Source of the DNA: Anticarsia gemmatalis
Lineage: Eukaryota; Arthropoda; Insecta; Lepidoptera; Erebidae
Assembly (NCBI RefSeq): GCF_050436995.1
Contig: NC_134771.1
Location: 2,893,501-2,957,500 of the forward strand
Direction: 5' to 3'
DNA: 64,000 bases
The notes under the pieces are model-generated. The model was not told the DNA's origin, made no database searches, and worked only from the letters and a program-made list of their open reading frames with translations. This document shows positions 33,801-48,800 of this stretch, piece by piece (within the stretch, counting starts at the first letter, position 1; every line of letters begins with the position of its first letter). The translations under genes were made by a program, and so were the position numbers.

Positions 33801-36800
33801 GTTACAAAAACGGGCAATATTATGTTCCATTCCCTTATGTGACGCAAGCGAAGTTGCGCGGGTCAGCTAGTACATCATAATATGCATCTGCTGCTCCAAT
33901 AAGAAGACCGGATAATAATCGTATTTGTTAATCCGGTTTATAAAATACTTATTTATATGCCGTAAATATTTATTAAGAAGCGAATCCTAATTCAGTGCAG
34001 TAGTTTTTACACTTAAGAGTAACAAACATGCAAACACACATCCATACATAGACTTACTTTCGCATTTATAACAGCAGTATATAAGGTACGGAAGTAGGAA
34101 CACATAGTTAATTATTTACCATAGTAACGTACACTATTAATTAAAACTTATGTAAAATACAACGTTCTGCACTAAATTACTTGTTAATTGAACACTTAAT
34201 GTAGACGGGTTCCTCGCCAATGTGTTATTATATGCAATGCTAATAATATAGAAATTCTAACTTGTTTGATGCAACACTCTAACAAATAAACTATGTTGGA
34301 GTCGGCTTCCAGTCTCACCGGATGCAGCTGAATACCAGTATTTTACATGGAACGACTGCCTATCGGAGCTCCACAACACAGTTACCTGTGTCATAACACG
34401 GTACCTTTCGGTAAGACTGGTTGTCAGACTTTCAAGCTTCTGACTACTGTTAACGATTGTCAAGGGTTGTTGAAAATGAAAGACGGGCCGCACAATTTAA
34501 CGTGCCTTCCGAAACACGAAAGTTTCATCAAAATTGATTGAGTTTTTAAGAGGGACAGACAAAAATTTGTACCTGCACATATTTTTGTTAGTATATATTG
34601 CCCCATTTCCAAAAAAAACAACAATTTGTTAAGAAAATATACAAATATGTTGCCACCAAGTACTTTATATCGAAATTTTATTTATTTTTCATTGTATTTA
34701 TATAATTAAATAACGTTATTATAAACAGCATAAGCATACAAGAAGCTTAAAAATTATCATTCTAATGTAATACTAATAAATTATAGTGGCTCGACGCCGG
34801 CCACCTTTCACGATAATGTTGTTGTCAACAAAAAATGTAAACGTCAAGCGTGAACCGTGAACTTGGACAGCGGTTTTCTTTTTTGTGAGGAATTTGGTAT
34901 TTTCCAAAAACATAACCAATGGCCCGAAAAGACACGTAATTTTGACCATATTGCCTATATTGCAACCCGCAACAATCTATGCTTAACTGATGGTAGCAAC
35001 ACCAGATATAGGATAGGTTATTTGAAAACCATGCAAAGGAATGAAACTGGTCCTTAAACATTTAGTTTTGATTGACATTTCAGTCTTCGTCTTTAAAAAT
35101 CGTCAATCGGGCTTAGATTCAATTTACCAGCCAATACATGCAATAGTTGCCTAAAAGAATTTGTCTTCTGTGAAGGTCACCAATTGTACTCCATTTTAAA
35201 TTAATTGTATGAAATAAACGTATTATATTCTATGGTGTACAATAAAGAGATTTTTCAAAATCAAGCAAAACAGCAGCTACGGAAGTACAAAATGTTTTCT
35301 AATTACTGTATTAAACACAAAAAAACATTACCAAGTTATTAATAAGGGCAGACAACAATATTAATTACGAGTTCACGTTTCGTAAACCGTCTTTTTTCAC
35401 TTTCCCAAAAAGTAAGAGGCGCTCATTTCGAAAATATTTTGGTTAATTGTAGTGTATTTTAATCGATATATCGTACATTAGTGGTCCTTTTTGAACATCG
35501 AGTTAAATTAAATTACTTTTTCTCAAAATATTTCGTGGTTAAGTGCTTTTTTTATATTTATGGTTTAAAAATACGGTTTTAATTTAACTTTTTAACAGAT
35601 ACACGAGATGTTCATTTAAAATCAGATTATATTTTTTTATTTATGGTAACGTTTTTTTTTACTGAAAGTCCTTTCACTGTCATTTGTAAGTTTAATGTAC
35701 CTACCAATGTTTCCTGTCATTCGCAAAATAACGCAAGCCGCGTCAAAGGCATTCGGGCGGCTTGAACAACTTTGACACTAGGTTGACCATTAACAATACG
35801 ATAAGAAGAAGAAGATTCGCAAAATAATAAATTAGGAAAAATCTGTAAATGCATCTCTCGTTATGAAAAGATTTTTGCCATTATGAATAGATTTGACGTC
35901 AAACATGTTTCAAATTACTTCATTTATAAATTATTATTAGACAGAAAATTTCAAATAATAGAATAAAAAACAAATAAATGCTTGAAGCTAAGTTAGTAAT
36001 GACTTTTCTTCAGCTTCTGCAATTTTTTATTAAATACATTTTTAGTAAATAAAGTTAAAGGAGGGAAGGAAAAACGGGTACAGTTTTTCAAAAAAATGAC
36101 CAGGCAGATAAATTAGATTACAAAATCTTCTGATTAGTAAATAAATACATCGTTTATATAAATCATAGAACGTTTTTCTACCTAGCCACATGGGACCCCA
36201 ACAAACAACCGTTATCTAAACTTAATCGGCTCGTTTTGGACGGTGGCCGAAAAGAGAAAGTAATACCTACATGCGGTAGCCATCTTTTTTTGTTCAAACT
36301 ATTCTTTTTTCTAAACGTAAACATTCACAGTAGTCATAGTTACTATATTTGGCACTAGATGGCGTTAAATCTTTTTGCAATTTCGTAATATTTTTTATTG
36401 ATATCTTAATTTCAAGTAAACATGGTCACCTCGCCGCAATAACCTCAGCGCCGCGTGCGGTGGGTTCGAATCCCACCCGGGATAAATATTTGAGTGATGA
36501 GCACGAGTAGTTCTGAGCCTGGTTGTAGATGTATCTATACATATAAGTATGTATTAAGAAGTATATAAGTATGTTTATCAGTTATTTGGTCACCATAGTA
36601 CAAGCTCTGCTCAGTTTGGAATCAAATGACTGTGTGAGTTGTCCAAAAATACTTATATATATTTTTTAAATCCCTATTTTCTCAACCCAACTCAAATTTA
36701 GGGATCCTAGGGTCCTAGTGGGGTGTCAGTTTTATTTAATCTCTTGTCTTTTCTAGTGTTAAGGGAACAAAGAAGCAAGGTCGCACAAGACCGGTGGTAT

Positions 36801-39800
36801 AATATTATGCGAATAAAATTAATTATTTGTCTACTAATTAACCTATCACTACGACCTTTTATAATTACAATGAAATCGACTGCTATAATCTATAACCTTT
36901 GAACATTATAATAATTACTGTCATTTATCGCACATGAAACGAGTTTCACAAGTAATTGTGCTTTTATATTATAAAGATAGTCCTTGAATGTGTGTGAAAT
37001 ATAACAAACTGTGGGCTTGTGGCCTAGTTCTCATAATAAGGCGATTTTCTATATGAGGAAACTGATGCGATATGACAAAAGTTATGATAATGTGTCAAAT
37101 TTATTCTAGTTATAATATTATAAGTAGAATGTTTTGCTGAACCACGCCAGAACTGCTGAACGGATTTTGATGTTTTTTTTCCGTAACCGTTAACTCGGGG
37201 GAAATCGTTCCTTGAGAACGACGTCGCAGGTGGAAGCTTATGTTCAATTGAACTAAACTAAAGAATTATAATGACTCATAAATAAGTTTTTGTTTATAAA
37301 CAAATATATAAATACTTAATAAATCAGTCTAAAATCAACTCATGCTCACATTAATGTTTGCTATGTTATATGTAAAAGTCGAACTGACGACAACCGGTGT
37401 GCTGCGAACACAACCATTGCGCCATTGACGCTGCCTAATAAATTATGTATGTAAATAAAATCAATCAGTCTACTTATGAATAGAACATAAATATTGAATT
37501 CCACAAACCTAGGATTTATCAAAAATAAAATAGTACATTAAGATTTTTACGACTAACACACAAAACCCTATTCAAATTCAAAATAAAAATATGCATAATC
37601 TAAGCAAAAATGTTACAAAATTTCAAGTTCTTTTGAATATATTAAAAAAATCATAGGCTCATTCAATGTCAACATTACTCAATAGACAATAAAAAAAAAC
37701 ATATTTCAACTTAGGAACCAAGTGAACAATCCCTATTACTTTTAAAAGTGGAACGCAAGTAAAAAAACAAGTTTCGTTTTTGACAGCCGCCATAGAGAAT
37801 AGAAAGTGTTACTCTATGACCCGTCAAGTGAAATTTTACTTTATGGTTTTTTAATCACATCGCCGTATTTTACTAGAGGCATAGTGACGGAAAATTACCC
37901 GTAGTTTAACCGCTTTTAAAGTAAACCCGCTTTTATACGAAAGCCGTTTTTATCATAGAAATAGTTGTTTGATGCTGTTATTTGTCACTGTCTGAACTTA
38001 GGTTAGATTTGATCCAAAATGTTGTTTTAAAATTTTGTATATAAACTAGCTGACCCGGCAAACATTTTTTGCCATAAAAATTAAATAAAAAAACATTGTC
38101 CAGCGGACAAAATTGTCAATCTAAACCATTCTCAGATCCCCTTGAACACACACACACAAAAATTTCATGAAAATCGGTCCAGTCGTTTAAGAGAAGTTCA
38201 GTGACATACACACTTATCTACAGAAGAATTAACATGCAATCAAATAAAACTTTTGTATGGGTTACGAGAATTAAAACGACGAAAATGTAAACAGTTTTAT
38301 GCTCACGACTGCACAATATTTGATAAGATTTATAAAAACACAAAATTTTATAAAAAGCAAGCTTTTGCAAATCGTTTTCGTGGTTAGGACATGACGTAGA
38401 GACAGACAGACAGAGATACTTTTGCATTTGTAATATAAAGTATAGAAACAAGGCATTAATTAAAGTATTAAAATAACGCAACGACTAAAGTCTACCATAA
38501 TACAAGTTTGATCAACTTAACATAAATCATATAGGTATTGCAGATTTTAACCTCCGAAGGTAATTTTGCAATAAATTAAAATTGTGACCTTACACGTCTG
38601 TTAAAATTATGGAGAAACCTTTGGTCAAAATTGAGACGAATAATTTTTTTTCATGACGGAGAAATCATCTCATATCATAATGATATAAAAATAATAAAGA
38701 TCCGATTATTCTCGCCATTTAATTATCATTATTACGTTATTTAACAAACAAACTGCTATGCATACGATAGTATTCAATTTTGTATACAGGGTGTCCCAAA
38801 ACTCAACGATAATCCGAGACAGGATGAAAGGCCAAGTCATACCGGTTCTAGGAAAAATAAAAAAAAATCCATATCACTTAGTTCAGCAATAATAGACATT
38901 TTTCAAAAAAGTTAAAATTCCACACCCTTGGTCGCATTTTCAAGTCCTGTGATCACCAATGTCACAATTTCGCTGCGTTTTTTTTTATTTCGTGATCTTT
39001 ATTAAATATGCTATTAATCGTAAAACAAATTAATGCACAAAACATTGTTAATTTTCTAAAAAAAGTTAAGTTTTAGTGAGTCATGGTTCACAAAAATATC
39101 GTTAGTTAACTTTGACGCTTCATATTGAAAAAAAAATGTACTACACTACCCTTGGCAAGTTATTTCAAAAGTTGGCGCATTTAATCAAGATTACAAAATG
39201 GTGCAACACTTGCCACTTTTCTTGCCAATAAAAATGTTATTTTTATTTGAACGAAGCATGTCCTTACTGATGGATCGGACGCAGTGGTTGAATTTTATGG
39301 CCTCATCGCTCCCCCGATCTAAACCCAGAGATATTTTTGACTGGAAATGCATAAAAGAGAAAGTCTATTCGAAATAAATACAAAATCTATCAGATCTTCG
39401 CCAGAAAATTGACACAGCGTCAGAAGAAATAATACCAAGGAATTTTGCACAACTGGTGAAAAGGTCTATTTAAGGCGTTGCAGAGCCTGTATTCGTGCCA
39501 GAGGAAAGCAATTATTTTTAGTAAAGAGGTAATTGAGTTAGTCCATAACCAATATTTAATGTAATAAACATAATAGGTATGAATAATTAAAAAAAAAATG
39601 AACGACCCATGGTTCTTATTTAATTTTTCTCCATAAACTAAAGTAATTCCGAATTGTTTTCCTCTAGCACGAAAACAGGCTCTGCAACGCCTTAAAAAGA
39701 CCTTTTCACCAGTTGTGCAAATTCCTTGGTATTATTTCTTCTGACGCTGTGTCAATTTTCTGGCGAAGTTCTGATAGATTTTGTATTTATTTCGAATAGA

Positions 39801-42800
39801 CTTTCTCTTTTATGCATTCCTAGTCAAAAATATCTCTGGGTTTAGATCGGGGGAGCGATGAGGCCATAAAATTCAACCACTGCGTCCGATCCATCTGTGA
39901 GGACATGCTTCGTTCAAATAAAAATAACATTTTTATTGGCAAGAAAAGTGGCAAGTGTTGCACCATTTTGTAATCTTGATTAAATGCGCCAACTTTTGAA
40001 ATAACTTGCCAAGGGTAGTGTAGTACATTTTTTTTTCAATATGAAGCGTCAAAGTTACCTAACGATATTTTTGTGAACCATGACTCACTAAAACTTAACT
40101 TTTTTTAGAAAATTAACAATGTTTTGTGCATTAATTTGTTTTACGATTAATAGCATATTTAATAAAGATCACGAAATAAAAAAAAACGCAGCGAAATTGT
40201 GACATTGGTGATCACAGGACTTGAAAATGCGACCAAGGGTGTGGAATTTTAACTTTTTTGAAAAATGTCTATTATTGCTGAACTAAGTGATATGGATTTT
40301 TTTTTTATTTTTCCTAGAACCGGTATGACTTGGCCTTTCATCCTGTCTCGGATTATCGTTGAGTTTTGGGACACCCTGTATACTTACTAGTTAGATTCAT
40401 AAAAAATATCGCGACGAATTGAGAACCTCCTCATTTTTTTTGAAGTCGGTTAAAAAGCTACGTAAACTTCGGAAAAGATGCGACATTTAGCCTCGTTTTA
40501 AATCGATGTATGTATTTGTGATTAACAAGTACTTTGATTTTTTTTAAATACGGGGCTTTTTGTAAACCACTAAAAACCTTGCAGGACTAGATAGATATGA
40601 TAACAATCTTAACAAACTTGACTGACCCTGTGGCGCAGTGGTTTAGCTAGCGCCGCTACCATTGCGTCGGGAGGTCGTGAGCTCGATTCCCACACGGAAC
40701 AACTATTTGTGCGATCCACAAATAATTTTATCGGGTCTTGTTGTACTTTGTGTCCGTTGTTCGTATGTTTGTTAAAGTCCCCGCGACACAAGAGCAATCA
40801 TAAGTGCGGGAGTCGTCTTTTTCAAAAAAAAGAAAGAAGGAAGGTTATAATCTTCTTCACTACATTTTACCTCGTATTAAAAACATCAAATCCTCTTTGT
40901 TATTTAAACATCATACACGAACATATTTATGCCCATAACTGTACAACACCTTCACTACCATTTTCATCAACCACAAAAAAGTAAGCTTAAATTTTTTCTC
41001 GTTCAACAAACAGGTATCGAATACCGGTCCTGCATATGGCAGGCAGTCAGCCTTGACTTGCGCCGAACCGATCTGAACCTTGTTGTATTAATAGCCCTGC
41101 ACCAGTCAGTTTTCTTGGAAATTTGAAGGAAATTTATGTCAAGTGAATGGCGATTTTAATTGATGGTTTTAAGAACTGTATAAGGGGTTGTGTTGCTGAT
41201 AATATTATGACATAATATAAAGATGCTACATCTTTTCGTGTTGCAGACTGTAGCACGAGCCAAATAACTTTTTGCCTCTAAAAATATAATAATAAAAATA
41301 AGAAATTCAGAGAGGACTCTAAATTCTATATACCAGCGCTTCTCCACCATTTTCTAGGAGTCCGTGGACTGGGGGCCCCTAGGAAATCAAATAACAATTT
41401 CTAAAATAATTCATAAACTAAATAATACATCTACGCACTTAATTCATTTCTGTCCTATTGCAAGCAAAGTTGCGCTAACAAATATACTAATACAAAATCT
41501 CAGCAACTTAGTCTTCTTCTTCTTATCGTATGGTTAGTGGTCAACCTAGTGTCAAAGTTGTTCAAGCCGCCCGAAGGCCTTTGACGTGGCTTAACAACTT
41601 AGTTACACACGGTAATTATAAATAGCTGTATCTGCGTTCAATTCAGGTTAAGTGCAATTTTAACATTTATGTAAGGGCTCTTTCAATTTAGCCGTATCGT
41701 GTCGGACCGCAGCAGTGCCGAAACGGTGCGTTTGTCGTACGGTGCACGGACGGTCATTTGTTTTCATACAAATCGCACGGTGCAGCAACAGTGCGGTGTC
41801 GGTACCGAGAACGCACGACGACAGGACGCCAACGTCGCAAGCTCCACGTGTTCATTTCGCTGTTGAATAGTGCGGTGACTAAACGTGACAGCTAATTTCA
41901 TTGAATTTTCATGTTTATTATTTGCTTAAAATGGATGATATAGACGTGGAAGAATTTATAAATGAAATTTGACTTCTAACTAATTCAAGTAATTCGTAGA
42001 AACATTCTCTTGACATTCTTAAGTAATTAAAAAATTTGCTTGGGTCTTGTTTTAACCTAGGATAAAGAATATGGAAATCACCAAAATTACATGTTAATGA
42101 AAACATCGGTAGTGTTCTTTTACGGGCGCGGCGTTTTTGTTTCTGTTTGATATTTTTTAACAGGAGCACTAACAGTGTTGTTTCTTCGTCAGAGTCCATG
42201 GCTACACTGCTGTCACATGAATTTAAAACAACACTAACATACAAACGCACGGCAGTCAGATACGCTTTCAATTTAGGCGTTTGGTGTCGGACGGCTAACG
42301 TACCGCAGCGGTACGGCAGCGGGCTATAACCAGCGGCACGGTTAACGTGCGGCAGCCGTACGACACGAAACGTCTAAATTGAAAGAGCCCTAACCATATA
42401 ATCAGCTACAAATTAAAGTAGTAAATACATAATTGGCGCAATAGTTTTATGAAGGACGTAACACTTCACTTCTATATAAATAGCCCTGAATGAAACAAGT
42501 TAACAAAACACAAAGTTAAATCCTACTAATATTATAAATGCAAAAGTTTGTGAGTATGTATGTTTGTAGATATGTATGTATGTTTGTTACGCTTTCACGC
42601 AAATACTACTAACTGAATCAATTACGATGAAATTTAGTATATAGGTAGCTGAAGACCCAGAATAACACATAGGCTTTTTATCCCGGAGTTCCCGAGAGAT
42701 CGGGATTTACACGGGAAGAGTTTCCACGCGGACGAAGTCGCGGGCGGCTTCTAGTGCATTATAATTTCGTTACTTTCTGCAGGCGACTTCGACTAGGTAA

Positions 42801-45800
42801 TAAGTTTCCTAGGGTACTCTGTGTTAATCCAGGTAATAGACTGAAACCACAAAATTGGTGCTGAAAAACGAATGCTCCTTATCACATTTAAATAAATGCT
42901 TCTAACTAAAATTAAGGACCGCCTCTCGGCAACGTGCTATGAACGTGTATCGAGCTACTTTGGTCACTTAACGAGACTTATAACTAAAAAAAAAATATTA
43001 TTGAAGTATTTGCCGACTGCCTGACTTTAATCCTTCTTAGGAATGTAGCGTACTTGATATGATAAATGCTTACTAAATAAATAGCAAGTTATTTTTATTA
43101 ACGGAAATGGAGATTAATCTAAAACTTCACTATGTATTACCAGGGAGAACGGGGGTTTAAAATAGCGCCCATAAAACCTTTTCCCACTAACATACAACTA
43201 AACATTTTATTGGTTTACGAAATTTTCTATCAAAGAACGTAAGTACTCTGATGAACAGTTCATCATTCAAGTCAGGTGTACAATTCATTCTAACAAGTAA
43301 CGAGCGGTGTCATCATGACCATCATTATATACGAAGGTCGATCGATAATCCCACCTTATAATTTCTATACACGCTTTTATACTATGAAAAGAAACAGATG
43401 CTTTTTATGACGCCACCTTTTTGTAGAAGGTTAAAGGTTATACAATAACTTTTTTCTTTTTTTTTTTTTTTTAATTTTTTACTTTATAGTGAAAATTTTC
43501 AATTTTTTTTACTTTTTTCTGTAGGTACTTATACGAAATGAGTTTATGTTTCTCCGTTTATGTTAGACCTATGTATTAAAATGCAAGCCTTTTGTCATTT
43601 TAAATACATCTTGGCTGATCTTGGCTATTGCAAACAATATTTTAACAAAATAAATATGAATCAGGAGACACAAAATGGATCAAATCCGATTTCCGATTTT
43701 ATTATTTAAGTAGATACATAACATTTTGAAAAATTGCCTCTAAACGTATTTATGAAATGTTGTAATTTGACAAAATTTACGAAGGTGCGTTTAATTTGAC
43801 CTACCTCAATGTGAGACATAAAATCTGTCTTTCAACTAAGCAATGAATGACATTGTACAGCCATTGTGTATGTTTACTAAACACAATCATTGTGTTCTAG
43901 AACAACTTTATTGTTGGTATACAATTAGCGTCTACATGATAACAGTAGCTCGTAGAAACTAGTAGCGAGCGTACAATATCGAAAATATATCTATACATAG
44001 AGTCTAAGAAAATGATAAAAGTTGATAAACCACATTACTGCTTTTCCACAATTTTCGTTTCGCAGCCATTCACTTTTTACTTTCTTCCGCATTCGGTCAA
44101 AAACTAGCAAAAAGTCTGACTCTTCAGGAGTATTTTAAAGACTGGCAGTCAAAAAAGTACATGAATTCCACACAATGCCTGGTCTGAATTAAGCTCCAAG
44201 CCATTTGAAGCCCAAAACCGTTTGGTCGATAAGTGTTAAATTCACGAAAAACATTCAAATTAAACCAAAATGCTGGATTGGCCAGTGCCTTTCTAAGAGT
44301 ATGAGAATACCCGTGTTTTATCTCTTCTATCTGTCTTAAGAGAACAATTATTATTTCCCTAACTAATTCATTAAGAAGTTCTTTAAACTAAGGACAAAAC
44401 GAGGTGAAAAGGTCATTGCTTAATTAATCGTTTTAAACAAAAACCTTTTAAACAATAGGTAATTCATTAATTGTGTACACATTTAAGTGTTTCTTAAGTT
44501 ATTTTTAAGTTTATTGACACGAGTCAAAAATAGTTGCCACACTAAAAAAATACGTAAGTACAGCTAAATGTTTCTTTTTCCGAATTTTGAATTAAAAAAT
44601 CTATGGCTACATTTTCACAAATCTCTTGTGTCACTTAGGTGTGTGAAAAATAGATGCTGGCCGATTCTCAGACCTAGTCAATATGCTCACAAAATTTCAT
44701 GAGAATCGGTCAAGCCGTTTCGGAGGAGTATGGCAACGAAAACTGTGACGCGAGAATTTTATATATTAGATGTTATAAAAGTTAAAGACACTGTCTACAG
44801 TTTCACAGCAATATTGCTGAACCAATAAAGATATTAGATTTGATCTTCCACGTTCTTCCAAAATTATGCACTATTTACTTACAAACAACTACTACATAAA
44901 TAATTGTTTAATGTTTCGACCAAAATAAGTATAAATAAGAGTCGCTCCATGTAAAACATTGGTATTCAGTATTCAGTATTCACTGCTAGGCTGATATATA
45001 ACCCGGAAATAAATCCTAAAATTTCCCAATTAATATATCATACCTCTATCGAGTTATCGACGCAACATAAGGCAAAGATCTTCCCCAACGCTTTTATCAA
45101 TCTCAATCTCCATCCACTTCCTTCCATTCAAAGGAATGAATGCAACAGAATCTTACACAATAAACGAGAATGCACTCGAGAGCAGTGATTACCGTCACGT
45201 AATCATTATCTGATGCCGTCTGATTGTCGTGACGTAACGCGGCGCCGACCGCTCCGTAATGAAAGGGAACACGCCGAACGATTTCAGTGAAATGTGTTAT
45301 ATTCAGTGCGGTTTTTTGTTCAACCAATTATTAATAAAGAATGCCAGTTTTTGGACAAATTAAACATTTTATAGGCCTGTTGTTCCTATAGTCTGAGGAT
45401 TTTTTGGCAACTCCCATCCTAATAAGAATGAGTTAAGAAATATTTTTATTTCTAGCTGACCTCTATTCTACTCTGAATCTGTTGCTGCGGAAGTTGATGA
45501 AGGACTATCATGACTTGCAAGAAGTCGACGACTGACGGCTTGACAATTCGATCCTTAAGGTGACCTCAATAACCAAATTTGGGTTATCTGGAGTCTGGAC
45601 AAACATTGAATATTAGGCAGAAAATATGGATTTATTGGCCCAAATGAGATTCAAATCGAAGATTTTTCAATTACTAGATTTGTCCTTACGACTGGACGTA
45701 TAATCTGAATATTTTCTAATTACCTATATCACAAATATTGCAGGCCTTCAACAAATCGCTGTAACAGAGCCTTCCTAAAACATTAGTATCCAAGAGACAC

Positions 45801-48800
45801 AGCGACAATCACAAACTCTCGCCACTTTATATAATTGCAGAAACAATTTAAAAAGTAGACAATGTACTTAACTAGCTTCCTGGTACATTAAATTATAAGT
45901 TAAATATAAAATTATGCTTATTTTGCTGTAATAGTTGTTTTCAAACACGAAGAAACCACGTAACCACAAAATAAATGATGATCGCCGCGGTGGAGGGAAA
46001 CCACAGAATTTGACGTCTTAAGAGTCCGTGGTGGGAAAATTGTAACTTTTGCATCATTTTATAGTTGAAGTATGTTATTTTGTGTTTAAATCTTTTTGAA
46101 ATTCGTCTGTTGTTTTAAAGGGAGAAGAATGAACAATGAAAAGAATAAGCTTGTAAAAAAACCTTTCCTCTACACAAAAAAGCTCGATATTTGGCTACCT
46201 CACGAGCTCACTGAAAGAAACCTAATGAACCGTGTACTCATTTGTGATTCTTGAAGCCAAAGAGATTTTTTTACAAGTTCATACATACTATAATGCGAAA
46301 ATACTTTTTCCGCGACCTAATATAAATAAATATATCGTCGAATATTAGTTACTCTCAGTTTTAAGGAGTCTATCCTTTCCTTAGTTATTATTATCAAACA
46401 TTTTACTTCGGACTGTGCTACAAATAACTTCCTCGTTTAAAATCGAGCCAAATATTTTATGGCACAGTTATTTAAAACTAGCCCTTGTTCTTCTTCTTTA
46501 CTCATATTTGGACATTTTGACACAAGGGCGACCAGTAACAGTAAAATACCCGCCATTCATGTTTCCATAGCCTCCACTGACCCTATATGGACACAGCAAG
46601 GTTGACATTGCAGGCAGAAGCAGCAATTATTCAAAAAAATAAAATACAGTAGTGGCCTGAAAATCAGCACACAGAAATGGTCGTAATTGTGGACTCAAGG
46701 TCTAACCCACTCTAATTTTGAGGGTAGACCCAGCAGTAAGGCCCGCCTAAAGTCACAATTTTCTTCCATAAGTACAGACACACCAAAGAACTTCACTTGA
46801 TATGATCCTCTCAAACTGTCCTTGTTTCATTCACATCCATACATATACCACGCCACTACCACTGAGTCTGGAGGTCGCGGGTTCGATTCTCACACGCACT
46901 CATTATTTGTGCGATCCACAAATAATTGTTTCGGGTCTGGTTGTACTTTGTGTCCGCTGTTTGTATGTTTGTAAAAGTCCCCGCGACACGAGAGCAATTC
47001 CTAGTGCGGGAGTTGTCTTTTTTAAATTTAAATAAGACAATTTTTTGGAAGACATCACCGATATGATGTATGTCTTTCTAGTAATCTTAACTTTTATTAC
47101 AATACCGTAATGAAGTTCAGGCCAATCGTCTCGCTGAACAAAACAGGTTAAACTCGATGTTTCAGTTAGTGGAACTGGTTGCAACCACTTTCAATTTTAA
47201 CGTGTTGCTGATGCGACGATACTTTTACAATACGAGAGTTTAGAAATGTATTCAGAGCTGTAAAACTATTTATAGAAATGTTTATGTTATTTATACAGTT
47301 TTAATTAACTATTTTTACTAGTGATCGCCCAGTAGTCGAAATTCGAGTCTATGAATGTAAATTGTAAGTTTTTAAATATTTTTTTTAGTTTAGTGAGACC
47401 ACAGTAAACATATAAAGCAGTACTCTATGTCTTTCTCAGTGCTCTATGTATATAGACAAATTTCAAATGTATGGTAGTATGTGTTATGTTTTATTTACTT
47501 ATTTAATGTACTTTATAAGCATTATTATTAAAATATATCAGCGTTCTGCTCTCCTCCTACACATAAACGATAAGTGTGTCAAATTTTATCCTCCTGCGTT
47601 CGCGCAATTTTCGTATAAAGGGGCCAGTTTTTGTCATAACTAAAGTTGAGTAGCTAAGCTCGCAGATCTATATTAACCTTATCAAGTTAAAGGTCTTCGC
47701 GGGGCTCGAACGACTTCAACCCTTGGTTGACCACTAACCAATGAATGTATGACCAAATTCTGTAGTATTCCAGTCAATAAAACACAGTGTGTTGTCTAAT
47801 ATCCATGCACTTTGCACTTGCATCACTCATCTCACAATGTTTGCACTCGATGCACTGATTGCGACAGAACTTTGCAACTAACCTATGTAATGCCCGTCTC
47901 GTTTGGACATCGACTGAGTAAATAAAGGAGCAGGCTATGATAATAGTTAAGACATTACTGTCCTACTTTAGGACAACAGTCTTACCCCCGGTTTCTGAGG
48001 TACATTTAGCGGTAGTTTATATTTTCAATAGCCTTTGAACTCATATAAAAACACGCTATTGCATAGATAAACTGTATAAATGTACTCAGAAACCGGGGGT
48101 TACTCGCGTTCAATACTAACGACGTCCTCCTAACCGATTTACGACAATGGCGGCCAGATAATCTGAAACGATGTTTTGTTTTCCGCAAACGGTGTGGGAC
48201 TTTGTTAGTGTCAAAGTGTGTGTATAATACAGGTACAGTCTCTATTCCTTCAGTCTTATGATCCGGTGCAACGGATAAGCACCACGAAGTTTTACGACGT
48301 CAACTTCCTAACTCCAAGCAATCACTAAGATGATTTTTCTCCAGAAAAACTGAGGAATGACCCTTGCAATTTGACATGAAGAAAAAATAGGATAGGTATT
48401 AGGTATGGATGTTTAGTCCTAATAATATGCTTTGAGATTTCCTGTAAAAAACATCATAAAGCGTTGTGTAAGCGCTGATTAAAGTTACCGAGCTACGGTC
48501 CGAGCACTAAGTCTGTGTCAATATTTAATGATTTTCAAGTAAAAACCATTGTAAGAAGAACGTCTAGTTATTAACTCATAGCGAATTGCAATCACTGTAA
48601 TCAGCGGAGTTCGATGACCTTTCGGTTACATCTTTGTAGTCGTATTGTGCTATTCGATGTTTTCGTAAGCGCGAATGTGGAAAGATATTTAAAAATAACT
48701 GTATATTCTTACTTTTTCTATGCATGTTTTCAATTCCTTGGACATTAGAAATCATTTCTTCTTCATTAGAAATATGCAATTGACAAAAGTTACCTGATAG

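Noticed and set aside
34857..35061. 66- and 78-codon frames on opposite strands
   Set aside because: Short, mutually antisense, with no recognisable motif or splice context.
45103..45327. 74-codon minus-strand frame in a GC-richer patch
   Set aside because: No homology or splice evidence; the patch is better considered as possible regulatory DNA.
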